26,408 nt of DNA from DAITQM01 sp039794245 (GCA_039794245.1 JBDIVS010000029.1:1-26408), one strand, 5' to 3'; shown: positions 1 through 9,198, numbered from the stretch's first letter. Translations and numbers: made by a program. The notes: generated from the letters alone by a model not told the origin.

Positions 1-105
1 AGCCAACACCCGGCCAGCAAAGTCGAAGAACTCACCCCCAGAATCTGGAAACAGAAATTCGCCGCCAACCCCCTATTGTCCGATATCGACCGCAGCACGC
101 GGTAA
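1..105 (+). pseudogene. C-terminal end of an IS66-like transposase (partial)
   Basis: The first 34 codons of frame 1 are open and end at TAA 103-105. The encoded tail contains HPASKVEELTPRIWKQKF, which resembles the extreme C-terminus of IS66-family transposases, where a His-Pro-rich segment is followed by a D/E-EL-TP or EL-LP motif. The upstream part lies outside the window, so it cannot be told whether the gene is intact. The family assignment rests on a short motif only. The following 17 bases up to the minus-strand lipoprotein gene hold nothing recognisable. Confidence 0.45.
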
Positions 106-122
106 CGGTGTAGTTTGACCGC

Positions 123-380
123 TTACCTTGAGACGGTCTCTAAATCTGTATAGTCCTTGCTGGGCAGGAGGTCAAAGATCTGGCGGGTCGCCTCCTGTTC
201 TGGAATATATCCAATTACAGCCACCCTTTTCCCAAGGTAAAACTCAAGATCTGCCAATAATATCGACGTGTTCGTCAGTTGGATTGATGGTAATCCATTT
301 CGCGTAGCGACGTCATCACATCCGAGCAAGGTAACTAACAGGAGTATGTTGGTTGTTAGCTTAATACACATAGTTAACAT
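123..380 (-). CDS. Small putative lipoprotein next to a decayed RHS tail (possible immunity protein)
   Basis: This 85-residue product begins with a short hydrophilic segment, a hydrophobic run (ILLLVTLL) and a lipobox-like LLGC at about residues 17-20, followed by DD. That suggests lipidation; Asp after the Cys would favour inner-membrane retention in enterobacteria. No family was recognised in the mature part. An open frame extends to a TTG at 386, but ATG 380 is preferred because a GAG lies 7 nt upstream (about 388-390). The gene starts 39 nt after the stop of the decayed toxin-like frame on the same strand. Immunity genes sit in that position in RHS and other polymorphic toxin loci, so an immunity role is possible but is inference from position only. 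Base composition is AT-rich like the toxin tail and unlike the rest of the window. Confidence 0.55.
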   Translation of the reverse strand: MLTMCIKLTTNILLLVTLLGCDDVATRNGLPSIQLTNTSILLADLEFYLGKRVAVIGYIPEQEATRQIFDLLPSKDYTDLETVSR

Positions 381-419
381 TAACAATCTCGTGATATTTG
401 ATCATTGACTTTCTTCATT

Positions 420-972
420 TCAATTACATCCTCTCGCGCCTTGCTCTCCGGAAATTACAGTGCATATTACTTTATCATCTTCACCCAATTGAACCTTAAA
501 TACGTCGCCAGTGTGCGTCTCCCTGACAGATACAGGAACACGCCCAAAATTACTACTCGCTCCAGATCCAAAATTGACGCTAAAAACAGCTCTTGGTTAG
601 AGGTTAATAATTATCCCGCGCACATTACTGATGTTTTTTCGACCTGCAAGTGGCGCAGTCGGTACCAAACCTCTACCGACAGCTAAATTGAACCCTTGCG
701 ATCCAAAAAAAATCGATATTATCAGGAAATGTAAACACAATGCCTTGTTTCGTGTCGAATTCCCTGATGAGTCCACCAAAATTCAGCCTAGCAAAATCTC
801 TGCGTGAAGCCAATCTAAAATCATTCCCCGACTCCACTACACTTTCTGCCGCTCTTCGTACAGAATCAGATCTTCCAAGCCCACGTCTCACTGCCTCATC
901 AAAAGTTCCGGCCGGCCCTTCTGCACGACCAACCACATCTGATTTATCAGGTTTGAAACGGTTCCTGAACCT
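420..972 (-). pseudogene. Decayed variable C-terminal (toxin-like) tail of the RHS protein
   Basis: Reading on from the RHS core in the same frame, an amber TAG (973-975) is followed by about 100 further coding-looking codons (972 to 673) containing GTFDEAVRRGLGRSDSVRRA. At an 8-base T run on this strand (plus-strand A run at 705-712) the sensible reading moves to another frame. With seven T's it would continue ...NIDFF-GSQGFNLAVGRG. That frame is interrupted by TAA at 597-599 and then continues in frame to TGA at 420-422, ending with VISGEQGARGCN. One ancestral tail of about 180 residues with three lesions is the simplest reading. I do not recognise the toxin family. The region is AT-rich compared with its surroundings, as horizontally exchanged toxin cassettes often are. 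Confidence 0.55.
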
Positions 973-2332
973 CTAGAAAAATCCTTCCTTGGTAGCGTCA
1001 CCTGATTTGTCCTCAGGTGATTTGTTCGGTCGGTCTTTTGAGCTACCGATACCATCGGGCGGCTTGCCCGGATTAGGGTTGCCACTTTGCTGCACGCTAC
1101 CACCGGATCGTGCGCTGTCTCCGCCATTATTTCCCAGGATATTTATCGCACCGGCAAGAAATGATTGAGGCGGTAATGACTGGCCGCCAGCGCTGGTCAC
1201 CCCGTTAACTTGGAATGATTCACCCCCAGTCGTGGTGACGATGACCTGCCCTTGGTTTCCAACCGAAATACTATCGACTTCACTCAAGCTGAGATTAGTC
1301 AGATCGCATCCCGAACCATCAGGATCACAGGCCACATACCCCGTCGGATCCGTCCCCGACAGCGGGTTATTCATGATGTAGCTGTACGGATTCAGGCTCT
1401 GGCTGTTGGCCGGAAACTGAATCACCGGATCGACGCTGAGGAAGCGGCCGTTCATGTGGATCAACCTTGATCCATTGAGGTGCTCATGATCGGTAAAGCC
1501 CCTGGGCGTGATATTGGCGCCGGGGAGAATGTTCTGATCGTTCCAGTTGGCATCGCGCGGCTTGCCGAAGGGGCCGAAACCGCGTTCGGTTCCGCCTTCA
1601 ATCGCCTTGAATTCGTTAGTCACGGCCACAATGCTGCCCAGGCGATCGCGGTGCTGGTAGTCGATCACCGGGTTCTGATTGGTTTCCATCCGGATCAGCA
1701 CATCCTCCGCAATCTTAAAACGCACCTTGTCGGTGCTGATTTCTTTCTCGTAGCTCCGCTCCAGGTACACCGTGGTCACACCGCCGGCCACTTGCAGGTA
1801 GCGCTGAAGGTCAGGTCCATAACGAAACTCTTGCATCTGGTTGAAGCGCTGTATCTTTGCCGGCAGATTGTACGGATCGTACCACAGGTTCAGGGCGCCG
1901 TCGCCGAAGCACAATAGGTTGCCGTTTTTGCCGTAGGCCAGTTGGTGCGTCTGCGGCGGCTGGCCACTGCTGATGGTGCCGCTGCTGGATCGGGTGTCGA
2001 TGGTGGTGATCTGGGTCGTGGCATGGGGACCGGGCATCGTCGTCCGAAAACCACGGCCATCATTGATACAACCGCCAACCTGCGTTGCACCGAAAAACTG
2101 GTTGTACGTGTAGCTGTCGGCGTAGTCGGTCTTGGCGGTCAGGTTGCCGAGTGGATCGTATGAATAATTCACCCCGCCGGCAATCACCGGCTCGGGTCCG
2201 GCCCGATCGGGGCCGTCGTACCACCGCCTTCCGTCCCGGCGCTGTTCGGCGATGACGGGTCGATCGGCGCCCTGAATGTTACAGATAAATCCGATCAGGT
2301 GCTGTTGGGATGGATGTTGACACACAGGGGAC
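973..2332 (-). pseudogene. RHS/YD-repeat protein, 5'-truncated C-terminal core
   Basis: RHS proteins are very large secreted or surface proteins that encapsulate a C-terminal toxin inside a YD-repeat shell. Here only about 450 codons remain. YD-type repeats are visible (VNYSYDPLGNLTAKTDY, LWYDPYNLPAKIQRF, EFRYGPDLQRY), as are the conserved end-of-core signatures GFTDHEHLNGSRLIHMNGR and NPYSYIMNNPLSGTDPTGY. After DPTGY comes a variable Gly/Ser/Asn/Pro-rich stretch ending at TAG 973-975. An in-frame ATG exists at 2361, but it lies inside the dispersed element that starts near 2333, so it is unlikely to be the native start. The N-terminal shell is missing, so this is an orphan core fragment. Recognisable RHS similarity fades above about 2200. 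Confidence 0.75.
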
Positions 2333-2576
2333 GGCGTCCATCGGCTGGGCGATAGAATCACTATCGCCTGCGCCTCGCTCCTTGCCCGCGGGCGTTTGGG
2401 AACGCAACGCGGCTCGTGCGGAATGCCGAGATTGGTTCTCTATGCGCCGCCCGCTTGGGCGAGAAACCGGGCGCGTCACCCCAGGTGAATTCGATGTTTT
2501 AACTAAAATTCTCATAACTTATTGATTTAATGAAGAAATCTATAAATTCAAGCAAAATTTATGCACCTGTTGGGTT
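2333..2576. repeat. Dispersed element, copy A (at the RHS breakpoint)
   Basis: Positions 2333-2408 match the reverse complement of 15628-15702 in copy B with one inserted base by eye. Positions 2402-2440 match 15721-15759 directly, apparently without mismatch. Positions 2446-2576 align without gaps to 20400-20530 of copy C, with about 15% differences. The right end carries the shared terminus ATTTATGCACCTGTTGGGTT. A palindrome GATAG-AATCA-CTATC lies near 2351. No transposase is encoded. This copy abuts the truncated 5' side of the RHS remnant. Confidence 0.8.
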
Positions 2577-2900
2577 AAGCTTGCCGTGCCTCAGAGATCA
2601 AATAGTTCGGCCTTCTCAGCTTGATTGTCGCGCTGCTCTCATCCTGATTGTCCCTACACAAGGCGGTCCCAGATGAGCACGATGGGATGCGGATCGAGTT
2701 GTTGGCGAAAAAGCCCGGATTCGTCGAGAAAAACAAGGCAGGTCCTCAGGCGCGTAGCGTTATTTATGCAGATGTCAAAAAACAAATCCCGGATTCTCGC
2801 CGAGGCGGGGGCATCGGCAAGGCCCATGTCACCTGACTGTCAACTCGAAGTGGTAGGATGGCATTTTCCGTCGGCAACAAAAAACCGCTAGGGGTATTCC
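2577..2900. other. Intergenic, no supported gene
   Basis: Only short open frames are present (for example 2648-2836), with no recognisable motif and no ribosome-binding site. No clear promoter stood out. The last bases provide an AGGGG about 6 nt before the ATG of the downstream nuclease gene. Confidence 0.5.
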
Positions 2901-5900
2901 ATGGACGTCGCACACCGTTTCGCGAGGGCCGCCGCGTGGGCGGGCCTCGGCGCTTGGGCACTGATCACAGCCGCCGCCGCGCAAACACCGGTTTTCGTCA
3001 ACGAACTGCATTACGACAACACCGGCAGCGACACCGGCGAGGGCGTCGAGATCGCCGGTCCGGCGGGCACCGACCTGGCCGCCTGGCGCGTCGTGCTGTA
3101 CAACGGCAACGGCGGCGCGGCCTACGACACTATCGATCTGAGCGGCATGATCCCCGACCAGTGCGGCGGCTTCGGAACCCTGTGGTTTCCACGCGCCGGC
3201 ATTCAGAACGGCGCCCCCGACGGCCTGGCGTTGGTCGACGGGCTGGATAACGTGGTGCAGTTTCTGAGCTACGAGGGCACCTTCACCGCCGTCGGCGATG
3301 CCGCCGATGGCCTGACCGGCACCGATATCGGCGTCATCGAGCCAGGTTCCGATCCGGTAGGTCAGTCATTGCAACTGACCGGCAGCGGCAGTGTGGCCGA
3401 GAACTTCGCCTGGAGCGGCCCGGCCGCCGCCTCGCCCGGCGCCTGCAATGCCGGCCAGACGTTCGTCGCCGCGCTCGAACCGGGGCTGCTGCTCAGCGAG
3501 CTCGTCGTCACGCCGACCGGCGGCGAATATATCGAGATCTTCAATCCCGGCGCCCAGGCGATCGACCTCGGCGATGTCTATCTCACCGACGCCACGTTCG
3601 CCGGCGGCGGCACGTTCTACTACAACATCGTCACCGGCAACCTGGCACTGGCCGGCGGCGGCGGGTTCGGCGATTTCCATGCCCGCTTCCCGGCCGGCGC
3701 CAGCATCGAGGCCGGAGAATACCAGACGGTGGCCATCGCCGGCTCGGAGGCATTCTTTGCGGCCTACGGCCAAAACCCAAACTACGAGCTGTTCGAAGAC
3801 GGCCTGGCCGCCGATGCCGTGCCCGATATGCGCGAGGCGCTCCCCGGTTCGATCAACGCCCAAGGGGCGCTCAGCAACGACGGCGAAGTGGCCATCCTCT
3901 ATACCTGGGACGGTGCCGCCGATCGGGTCACCGACTTGGATTACGCGGTGTGGGGCGACAAGGCCGAGGCGGTGGACAAATCCGGCATCGCCGTCGATGG
4001 CCCCGACGCCGACGCGATCGCCTCGGCGTATCTCGACGACACCCCGATCGCCGGCCAGGATATCGTCGCCCCGGCGGCCCATGCGCTCGGCGACAGCTTC
4101 CAGCGCCAGGATCTGTTCGAAGGCAGCGAGACCACGACTGGCGGCAACGGCGTGGGCGGCCATGACGAGACCTCCGAGGATTTCAGCAATACCTGGTGCC
4201 AGGGTCCTGCCACACCGGGGGCGATGACCGTCTGCAACGCACCGCCGGCACCGGGCGTCGTGATCAACGAGATCCACGCCGACCCGGATCCGGCAGCCGG
4301 TGACGCCAACGGCGACGGCGTGGTCAGCACCACCAATGATGAATTCGTCGAAATCGTCAACAACAGCGGTGCGCCGCTGGACCTCTCGGGCTGGACGCTG
4401 GCCGATGGGGTCAACGTGCGCCACACCTTCCCGGCCGGCACGGTGATCGCCGACCAGTGCGCGGTGGTCGTGTTTGGCGGCGGCACGCCGGCCGGCAGTT
4501 TCGGCGGTGCCACCGTGCAGACCGCCAGCAGCGGCGCGCTCGGCCTGAACAACGGCGGCGATACGGTCACGCTCAACGACGGGCTTGCCGACCGCGCCGC
4601 CGCCGCCTACGGCGCCGAGGGCGGCAACAACCAGTCGCTGACCCTCGACCCCGATATCACCGGCGCACCGCCCCACGTGCAGCACAGCACCGCCACGGCC
4701 TCCGGCGGCGCACTGTTCTCGCCCGGCACACAGATGAACGGCGCCGCGTTCGCCGGCTGTAACCCACCGCCGCCGGTGCTGGTCTGCGGCGCGCCGGCCA
4801 CCCCCATCCATGCCGTGCAGGGCAACGGTTTGGCCAGTCCATTGGCCGGCAGCCCGGTCCAGATCGAAGGCGTCGTGGTCGCCGATTTCCAGGGCCCGGA
4901 CGCCCTTTCCGGCTTTTTCGTGCAAGAAGAAGACAGCGAGGCCGATGCCGATCCGGCCACTTCGGAGGGCGTGTTCGTGTTCGACGGCACCTTCAGCGTC
5001 GATGTCAATGTCGGCGATCGGGTGCGCGTCTCGGGTACGGTGGAAGAATTCAACGAGAACACCGAAATCAGCGCTGTCAACGGCGTGGCGATCTGCACCG
5101 GCGGCGCCTTGGGCGATGTCACCCGCACCGATCTGACTCTGCCGGTGACCGGTCTTGGCGATCTGGAAGCACTGGAAGGCATGTGGGTGCGCCTGCCCCA
5201 GACGCTGACCGTCAGCGATGTGTTCGATATCGTCCGCTTCGGCGAATTCGTGGCCTCCAGCGGCCGCCTGTTCACGCCGACCCAGATCGTTGCTCCGGGC
5301 GCCCCGGCCCAGGCCCAGGACGCCGCCAACCAGTTGAACCAGATCGTCATCGACGATGCCCGAAACGGTGCCAACCGGCAGCCGTTCGTCACCGGCCAGG
5401 ACGACACCAACCCACTCAATGCCACCAACCCGGTGCGCAACGGCTTTACTGTCAACAACTTGGAAGGAGCGCTCAATTTCGCGTTTGGCGATTATCGTCT
5501 CCAGCCCACGACACCGCCGATCTTCGCCGAGGCGGCCAACCCGCGCCCCAGCCCGCCGGCGGCGCCGGCGAGCGCGCTACGCATCGCCAGCTTCAATGTC
5601 TTTAACTTCTTCACCACGCTCAACGTGCCGGGCAACACCTGCGGCCCCAACGCACTGACCTGCCGCGGCGCCAACACCGCAAGCGAACTGGCGCGCCAGA
5701 CCGACAAACTGGTAACCGCCCTCACCGGCCTGAACGCCGATGTCGTCGCCTTGATCGAGGTCGAAAACGACAACGACGACCGCACGCTACAATCGATTGT
5801 GGACGCCCTGAACGGCGCCGCCGGCAGCGCCGTGTGGCAATTCATCCCGACGGGCTTTCTCGGCACCGACGCAATCAAACCGGCACTCATCTACCGCACC

Positions 5901-7772
5901 GACCGCGCCGTCCCGGTCGGGCCTTTCGCTGTGCTCGACGAGACGGTCGATCCGCGTTTCGACACCAGCCGCCAACGGCCGAGCCTTGCCCAGACCTTCG
6001 CCGACACCCAAAACGGCCTGGTCAACGTTGTCGTCAACCATCTGCGCTCTAAGGGCAGTTGCCCCAACGACGGCAGCGCCAACGACGACAACGGCGACGG
6101 CCAGGCGTGCTGGAATCTGTGGCGCACCTTATCGATGCAGGCGATGGTCGATTGGCTGCCGGCCGATCCCACCGGCCAGGGCGATCCCGACTTTCTGCTG
6201 GTCGGCGATTTCAATGCCTACGCCCAGGAAGACCCGCTCCAGGTGCTGGCCGCGGCCGGCTTCGGCAACCTCGAAATCCAGTTCAACGGCAACGACCCGG
6301 CGATTTACAGCTTCACCATCTTCGGCCTGGCCGGGGCACTCGACCACGCGCTCGCCAATCCGGGCGCCGCGGCCCAAGTGAGCAATGCACAGACCTGGCA
6401 TATCAACGCCGACGAATACGTCGGCTTCGACTACAACGAAGAAGACCTGCCCGGTTCGGGCGGCGTCAACCTGCCCAAGCCGGCCGATTTCTTCAATGTC
6501 GATCCCTACCGCACCTCCGACCACGATCCGTTGTTGATCGACCTCGATCTGGCTCCGGACGTCACCACCGGCTTCGCGCTGGCGGGCAGCAACGTCGCCG
6601 AAAGCGCCGGGACGGTGAATCTGGCCCTGGAACTCGACCGCGCCGCCCCGTTCGATGTCCAGCTTCGCGTGCAAAGCACCGGCGGCACGGCCACCGCCGG
6701 TGCCGATTACATCGCCGTCGATCAGGTGATCACGATCGCCGCCGGCGCCACCGGGGGCAGCGTCTCATTGACGCTCGTCCAGGACGCCGTCGTCGAAGGC
6801 AGTGAAACGGTGGTGTTGGCAGTCAGCGTCTTGCAAGGTGCGGCGCTCGGCGCGATCTCTACGCATCAGGTGACGATCGCCGACGACGACGCACCCGGCG
6901 CCGTGGTCGTGCCGACCGGCGGCCTTGTGACCACCGAAGGCGGCGGCAGCGACACGTTCACCGTCGTCCTGACCTCGGCGCCTGCCGCCCCGGTCGATAT
7001 TCCGGTGGCCAGCGGCAACCCGGCCGAGGGCAGCGTCAGCCCCAGTCTGCTCGGCTTCGACGGCGGCAACTGGAACATTCCCCGGACAGTCACCGTCACC
7101 GGTGTCGATGATGCCGTTCTCGACGGCGACCAGACCTACACCGTCCAGGTCGGCCCGGCCATGAGCAGCGATGCGGCCTGGCAGGGCCTAGTGCTGAGCG
7201 ACGTCACGGTCACCAACCGCGACGACGAAACCGCGCTGACGCAGATCAGCGGCGCCACCCCCACCGGCACCGGTACCGCGACCCTCGGCTTGACCGGCGG
7301 CGGACCGCTGTGCACCTTCGATCCGGCGGCCACCGCCTTCGTCGAGACGAGCGACATCGCCGCCGCACCGCCGGCCGGCCTTATCTTCCCGCACGGCCTG
7401 GTGCAATTGCAGGTCACCGGCTGCACGGTCGGCGGCAGCGTCACCTTCGAACTGACGCTGCCGCAGTCGTTGCCGGCCGGCACGCAGTTGTGGAAATTCG
7501 GCAACCCCGGCGGTGGCGGTGCCGAACAGTGGTTCGAGTTCCCGGCCGTCATCGCCGACGATACCGTCATCTACACGATCACCGACGGCGGCCCTGGCGA
7601 CGGCGACGGCAACGCTAACGGCACCATCGTCGATCCTGCCGGCCCGGCGCTGGCCGGCAGCGTCCAGGCCCTCCCGGTCCCGGCCTTCGACCACCGCGGC
7701 CTGGGGTTGCTCATACTGGCGCTCATCGCCACCGGTGCCAGACTCACCCGGCAACGGCAGCGCCGCACCTGA
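2901..7772 (+). CDS. Secreted multidomain endonuclease/exonuclease/phosphatase-family nuclease with sorting tail
   Basis: This 1623-residue protein is an ExeM/NucH-like extracellular nuclease. A signal peptide ends near residue 28 (ITAAAAQ). Three lamin-tail-like domains follow: VFVNELHYDN (near 32), LLLSELVVTP (near 196) and VVINEIHADPDP (near 453). An OB-fold-like segment spans about 635-745. The catalytic EEP domain covers about 890-1210 with ASFNVFNFF, ALIEVEND, NHLRSKGSCP, GDFNAYAQEDP and SDHDPLL, the Asn, Glu, Asp and His motifs expected for metal-dependent phosphodiester cleavage. A Calx-beta domain (about 1220-1330) and a related unit (about 1333-1442) come next. They are followed by a choice-of-anchor U domain (about 1447-1587, LPQSLPAGTQLWKFG, YTITDGGPGDGDG). 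The tail is VPAFDHRGLGLLILALIA then basic residues, an IPTL-CTERM-like signal lacking the usual Trp. ATG 2901 has AGGGG upstream. Likely roles are extracellular DNA turnover for phosphate or nutrients, or biofilm matrix remodelling (inference). Confidence 0.9.
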   Translation: MDVAHRFARAAAWAGLGAWALITAAAAQTPVFVNELHYDNTGSDTGEGVEIAGPAGTDLAAWRVVLYNGNGGAAYDTIDLSGMIPDQCGGFGTLWFPRAGIQNGAPDGLALVDGLDNVVQFLSYEGTFTAVGDAADGLTGTDIGVIEPGSDPVGQSLQLTGSGSVAENFAWSGPAAASPGACNAGQTFVAALEPGLLLSELVVTPTGGEYIEIFNPGAQAIDLGDVYLTDATFAGGGTFYYNIVTGNLALAGGGGFGDFHARFPAGASIEAGEYQTVAIAGSEAFFAAYGQNPNYELFEDGLAADAVPDMREALPGSINAQGALSNDGEVAILYTWDGAADRVTDLDYAVWGDKAEAVDKSGIAVDGPDADAIASAYLDDTPIAGQDIVAPAAHALGDSFQRQDLFEGSETTTGGNGVGGHDETSEDFSNTWCQGPATPGAMTVCNAPPAPGVVINEIHADPDPAAGDANGDGVVSTTNDEFVEIVNNSGAPLDLSGWTLADGVNVRHTFPAGTVIADQCAVVVFGGGTPAGSFGGATVQTASSGALGLNNGGDTVTLNDGLADRAAAAYGAEGGNNQSLTLDPDITGAPPHVQHSTATASGGALFSPGTQMNGAAFAGCNPPPPVLVCGAPATPIHAVQGNGLASPLAGSPVQIEGVVVADFQGPDALSGFFVQEEDSEADADPATSEGVFVFDGTFSVDVNVGDRVRVSGTVEEFNENTEISAVNGVAICTGGALGDVTRTDLTLPVTGLGDLEALEGMWVRLPQTLTVSDVFDIVRFGEFVASSGRLFTPTQIVAPGAPAQAQDAANQLNQIVIDDARNGANRQPFVTGQDDTNPLNATNPVRNGFTVNNLEGALNFAFGDYRLQPTTPPIFAEAANPRPSPPAAPASALRIASFNVFNFFTTLNVPGNTCGPNALTCRGANTASELARQTDKLVTALTGLNADVVALIEVENDNDDRTLQSIVDALNGAAGSAVWQFIPTGFLGTDAIKPALIYRTDRAVPVGPFAVLDETVDPRFDTSRQRPSLAQTFADTQNGLVNVVVNHLRSKGSCPNDGSANDDNGDGQACWNLWRTLSMQAMVDWLPADPTGQGDPDFLLVGDFNAYAQEDPLQVLAAAGFGNLEIQFNGNDPAIYSFTIFGLAGALDHALANPGAAAQVSNAQTWHINADEYVGFDYNEEDLPGSGGVNLPKPADFFNVDPYRTSDHDPLLIDLDLAPDVTTGFALAGSNVAESAGTVNLALELDRAAPFDVQLRVQSTGGTATAGADYIAVDQVITIAAGATGGSVSLTLVQDAVVEGSETVVLAVSVLQGAALGAISTHQVTIADDDAPGAVVVPTGGLVTTEGGGSDTFTVVLTSAPAAPVDIPVASGNPAEGSVSPSLLGFDGGNWNIPRTVTVTGVDDAVLDGDQTYTVQVGPAMSSDAAWQGLVLSDVTVTNRDDETALTQISGATPTGTGTATLGLTGGGPLCTFDPAATAFVETSDIAAAPPAGLIFPHGLVQLQVTGCTVGGSVTFELTLPQSLPAGTQLWKFGNPGGGGAEQWFEFPAVIADDTVIYTITDGGPGDGDGNANGTIVDPAGPALAGSVQALPVPAFDHRGLGLLILALIATGARLTRQRQRRT

Positions 7773-7792
7773 AATCGCAAATCCACCCAACA

Positions 7793-7822
7793 AGAACCCC
7801 GGACCACCGGGGTTCTTTTTTT
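7793..7822 (+). terminator. Rho-independent terminator after the nuclease gene
   Basis: A perfect 10-bp stem (AGAACCCCGG / CCGGGGTTCT, 7793-7802 and 7807-7816) closes a 4-nt ACCA loop and is followed directly by a run of T to 7822. It lies 20 nt after the nuclease stop codon and separates that gene from the sulfotransferase-mevalonate run. Confidence 0.95.
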
Positions 7823-8067
7823 GTCCCAGAACAATTTTCAGAATTCACAACTTCCACGCCGGCGAGGTCGTAGCGCGTTTCGCCGCCGGCAAGCGGCGCT
7901 TTCAGGCAGATATGGAAGGTGACGATGCGCTGGCCGCTGAAATCGCCGATCGTTTTCTGCTGAGTCGGTATGTCGAGCCTCGATGGCCACCTGCGATTTC
8001 AACGCCGTTTGCCTCGCCGTCTTGCCGATTGACGGATAATATTTGATTTACATGCACCGCCGTTCCC
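7823..8067. other. Intergenic region with a coding-looking but startless frame
   Basis: A frame from about 7840 to TGA 8044-8046 reads NFHAGEVVARFAAGKRRFQADMEGDDALAAEIADRFLLSRYVEPR, which has protein-like composition. It lacks a plausible start of its own; upstream it merges with an out-of-frame shadow of the nuclease gene across the terminator. It may be a gene fragment or chance. I do not recognise it. The promoter for the downstream gene run should lie here, but I could not pick a convincing -35/-10 pair. Confidence 0.3.
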
Positions 8068-9198
8068 GTGACCCTTAAAGCCCCCACCCCGGCCTGGAAC
8101 CACCCGCTGTTCGGTGCCGATTTTTTCACCTTGCTGCGGATACTGACGCACCACGGGCCGCTGCCGGCGCGGGTCTGGCCGCTCTGCGCGGCGCTGATCG
8201 CCGCCAGCCTGGGGCGCGCGCCGTTCAGCCTGCTGGAGACAGCGTGGGCCAAACGGCGCCTGAAACGTCTCGGCACGATGCCGCCGCCGGTGTTCATTCT
8301 CGGCCACTGGCGCTCGGGGACGACGCACCTGTTCAACTTGCTGAGCCGCGATCCGGCTTTTGTCTGGCCGGATCCGTTCGCCAGCGGCCTGCCGTGGGAT
8401 TTTCTGCTGCTCGGGCGCTGGCTCCGGCCCCTGCTCGAACGCGCCCTGCCCGCCGATCGCTATATCGACCGCATGAAGGTCACGCCCGAGATGCCGCAGG
8501 AAGACGAGGTCGGCCTGGCGGCGATGCAGGATCTGTCGTATTACCACGGCCTGTATTTCCCACGGCATTTCGCCGCCGAATACCGGCGCGGCGTGTTTCT
8601 CGACGGCGTCGAGCAAAAAACCGTGCGCCGCTGGGTGCAGCACTGCCGCTTCTATAACGAAAAATTGTTGCTCGCCACGGCGGGCCGGGCTTCGCCGGGC
8701 CGCATCTTGTTGATCAAAAATCCGGTCTATACGGCACGCGTCGCGCTGCTCAGAACGATCTGGCCGGACGCCCGGTTCATCCATATCGTCCGCAATCCGT
8801 ATGTGGTTTATCGTTCGACCAGCCGCTTCTACCGTTCACTGCTGCCGAAACTGGCTTTGCAGCCCTACGCCCTGGATTCCGCCGAGCAGGCGATCCTCGA
8901 GGGTTACCCGCGAATGATGACCCAACTTGCCGCCGACACCGCCGACCTGCCGCCCGAGCGCTTCGTGACGTTGCGTTTCGAGGCTCTGGAATCGTCGCCG
9001 TTGGAACAACTGGAGAGCATCTACCGGCAGCTCGAGCTGCCCGGTTTCGACACCGCCCGGCCGCTTTTTGCCGCCTATCTCGAAACAGTCCACGATTACC
9101 GCAAAGGACGCCACGATTTCCCGCCCGAGTGCATCGCCAAGGTCGATCGCCACTGGAGCGCCGAAATCCGGGCGCTCGGTTACGAGGCGCCGCGATGA
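8068..9198 (+). CDS. PAPS-dependent sulfotransferase family protein
   Basis: The 376-residue product has the two signature PAPS-binding elements of the sulfotransferase superfamily. The 5'-phosphosulfate loop is ILGHWRSGTTH (about 77-87) and the 3'-phosphate-binding segment is IHIVRNPYVVYRSTS (about 237-251). The N-terminal 60 residues are hydrophobic and Arg-rich and may bring it to the membrane. The acceptor cannot be read from sequence. The start is GTG 8068, with no strong ribosome-binding site visible. The stop overlaps the ATG of diphosphomevalonate decarboxylase (ATGA at 9195-9198), so the two are probably translated together. A second sulfotransferase module lies downstream fused to HpnB. 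That context suggests a lipid or isoprenoid-derived acceptor (inference). Confidence 0.88.
   Translation: MTLKAPTPAWNHPLFGADFFTLLRILTHHGPLPARVWPLCAALIAASLGRAPFSLLETAWAKRRLKRLGTMPPPVFILGHWRSGTTHLFNLLSRDPAFVWPDPFASGLPWDFLLLGRWLRPLLERALPADRYIDRMKVTPEMPQEDEVGLAAMQDLSYYHGLYFPRHFAAEYRRGVFLDGVEQKTVRRWVQHCRFYNEKLLLATAGRASPGRILLIKNPVYTARVALLRTIWPDARFIHIVRNPYVVYRSTSRFYRSLLPKLALQPYALDSAEQAILEGYPRMMTQLAADTADLPPERFVTLRFEALESSPLEQLESIYRQLELPGFDTARPLFAAYLETVHDYRKGRHDFPPECIAKVDRHWSAEIRALGYEAPR

Noticed and set aside
405..686. Plus-strand open frame of 93 codons opposite the RHS tail
   Set aside because: It is antisense to the coding-looking toxin tail, has no recognisable motif and no good ribosome-binding site.
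2648..2836. Short plus-strand frame between copy A and the nuclease gene
   Set aside because: No motif, no ribosome-binding site and no support from context; probably chance.
3366..4925. Long minus-strand frame (519 codons) inside the nuclease gene
   Set aside because: It is a shadow produced by GC-rich codon bias; the plus-strand protein has clear domains throughout.
8000..8067. Possible promoter around GATAATATTTGATTTACA before the sulfotransferase gene
   Set aside because: No -35 box at a proper distance fits any of the -10-like stretches well enough to report.
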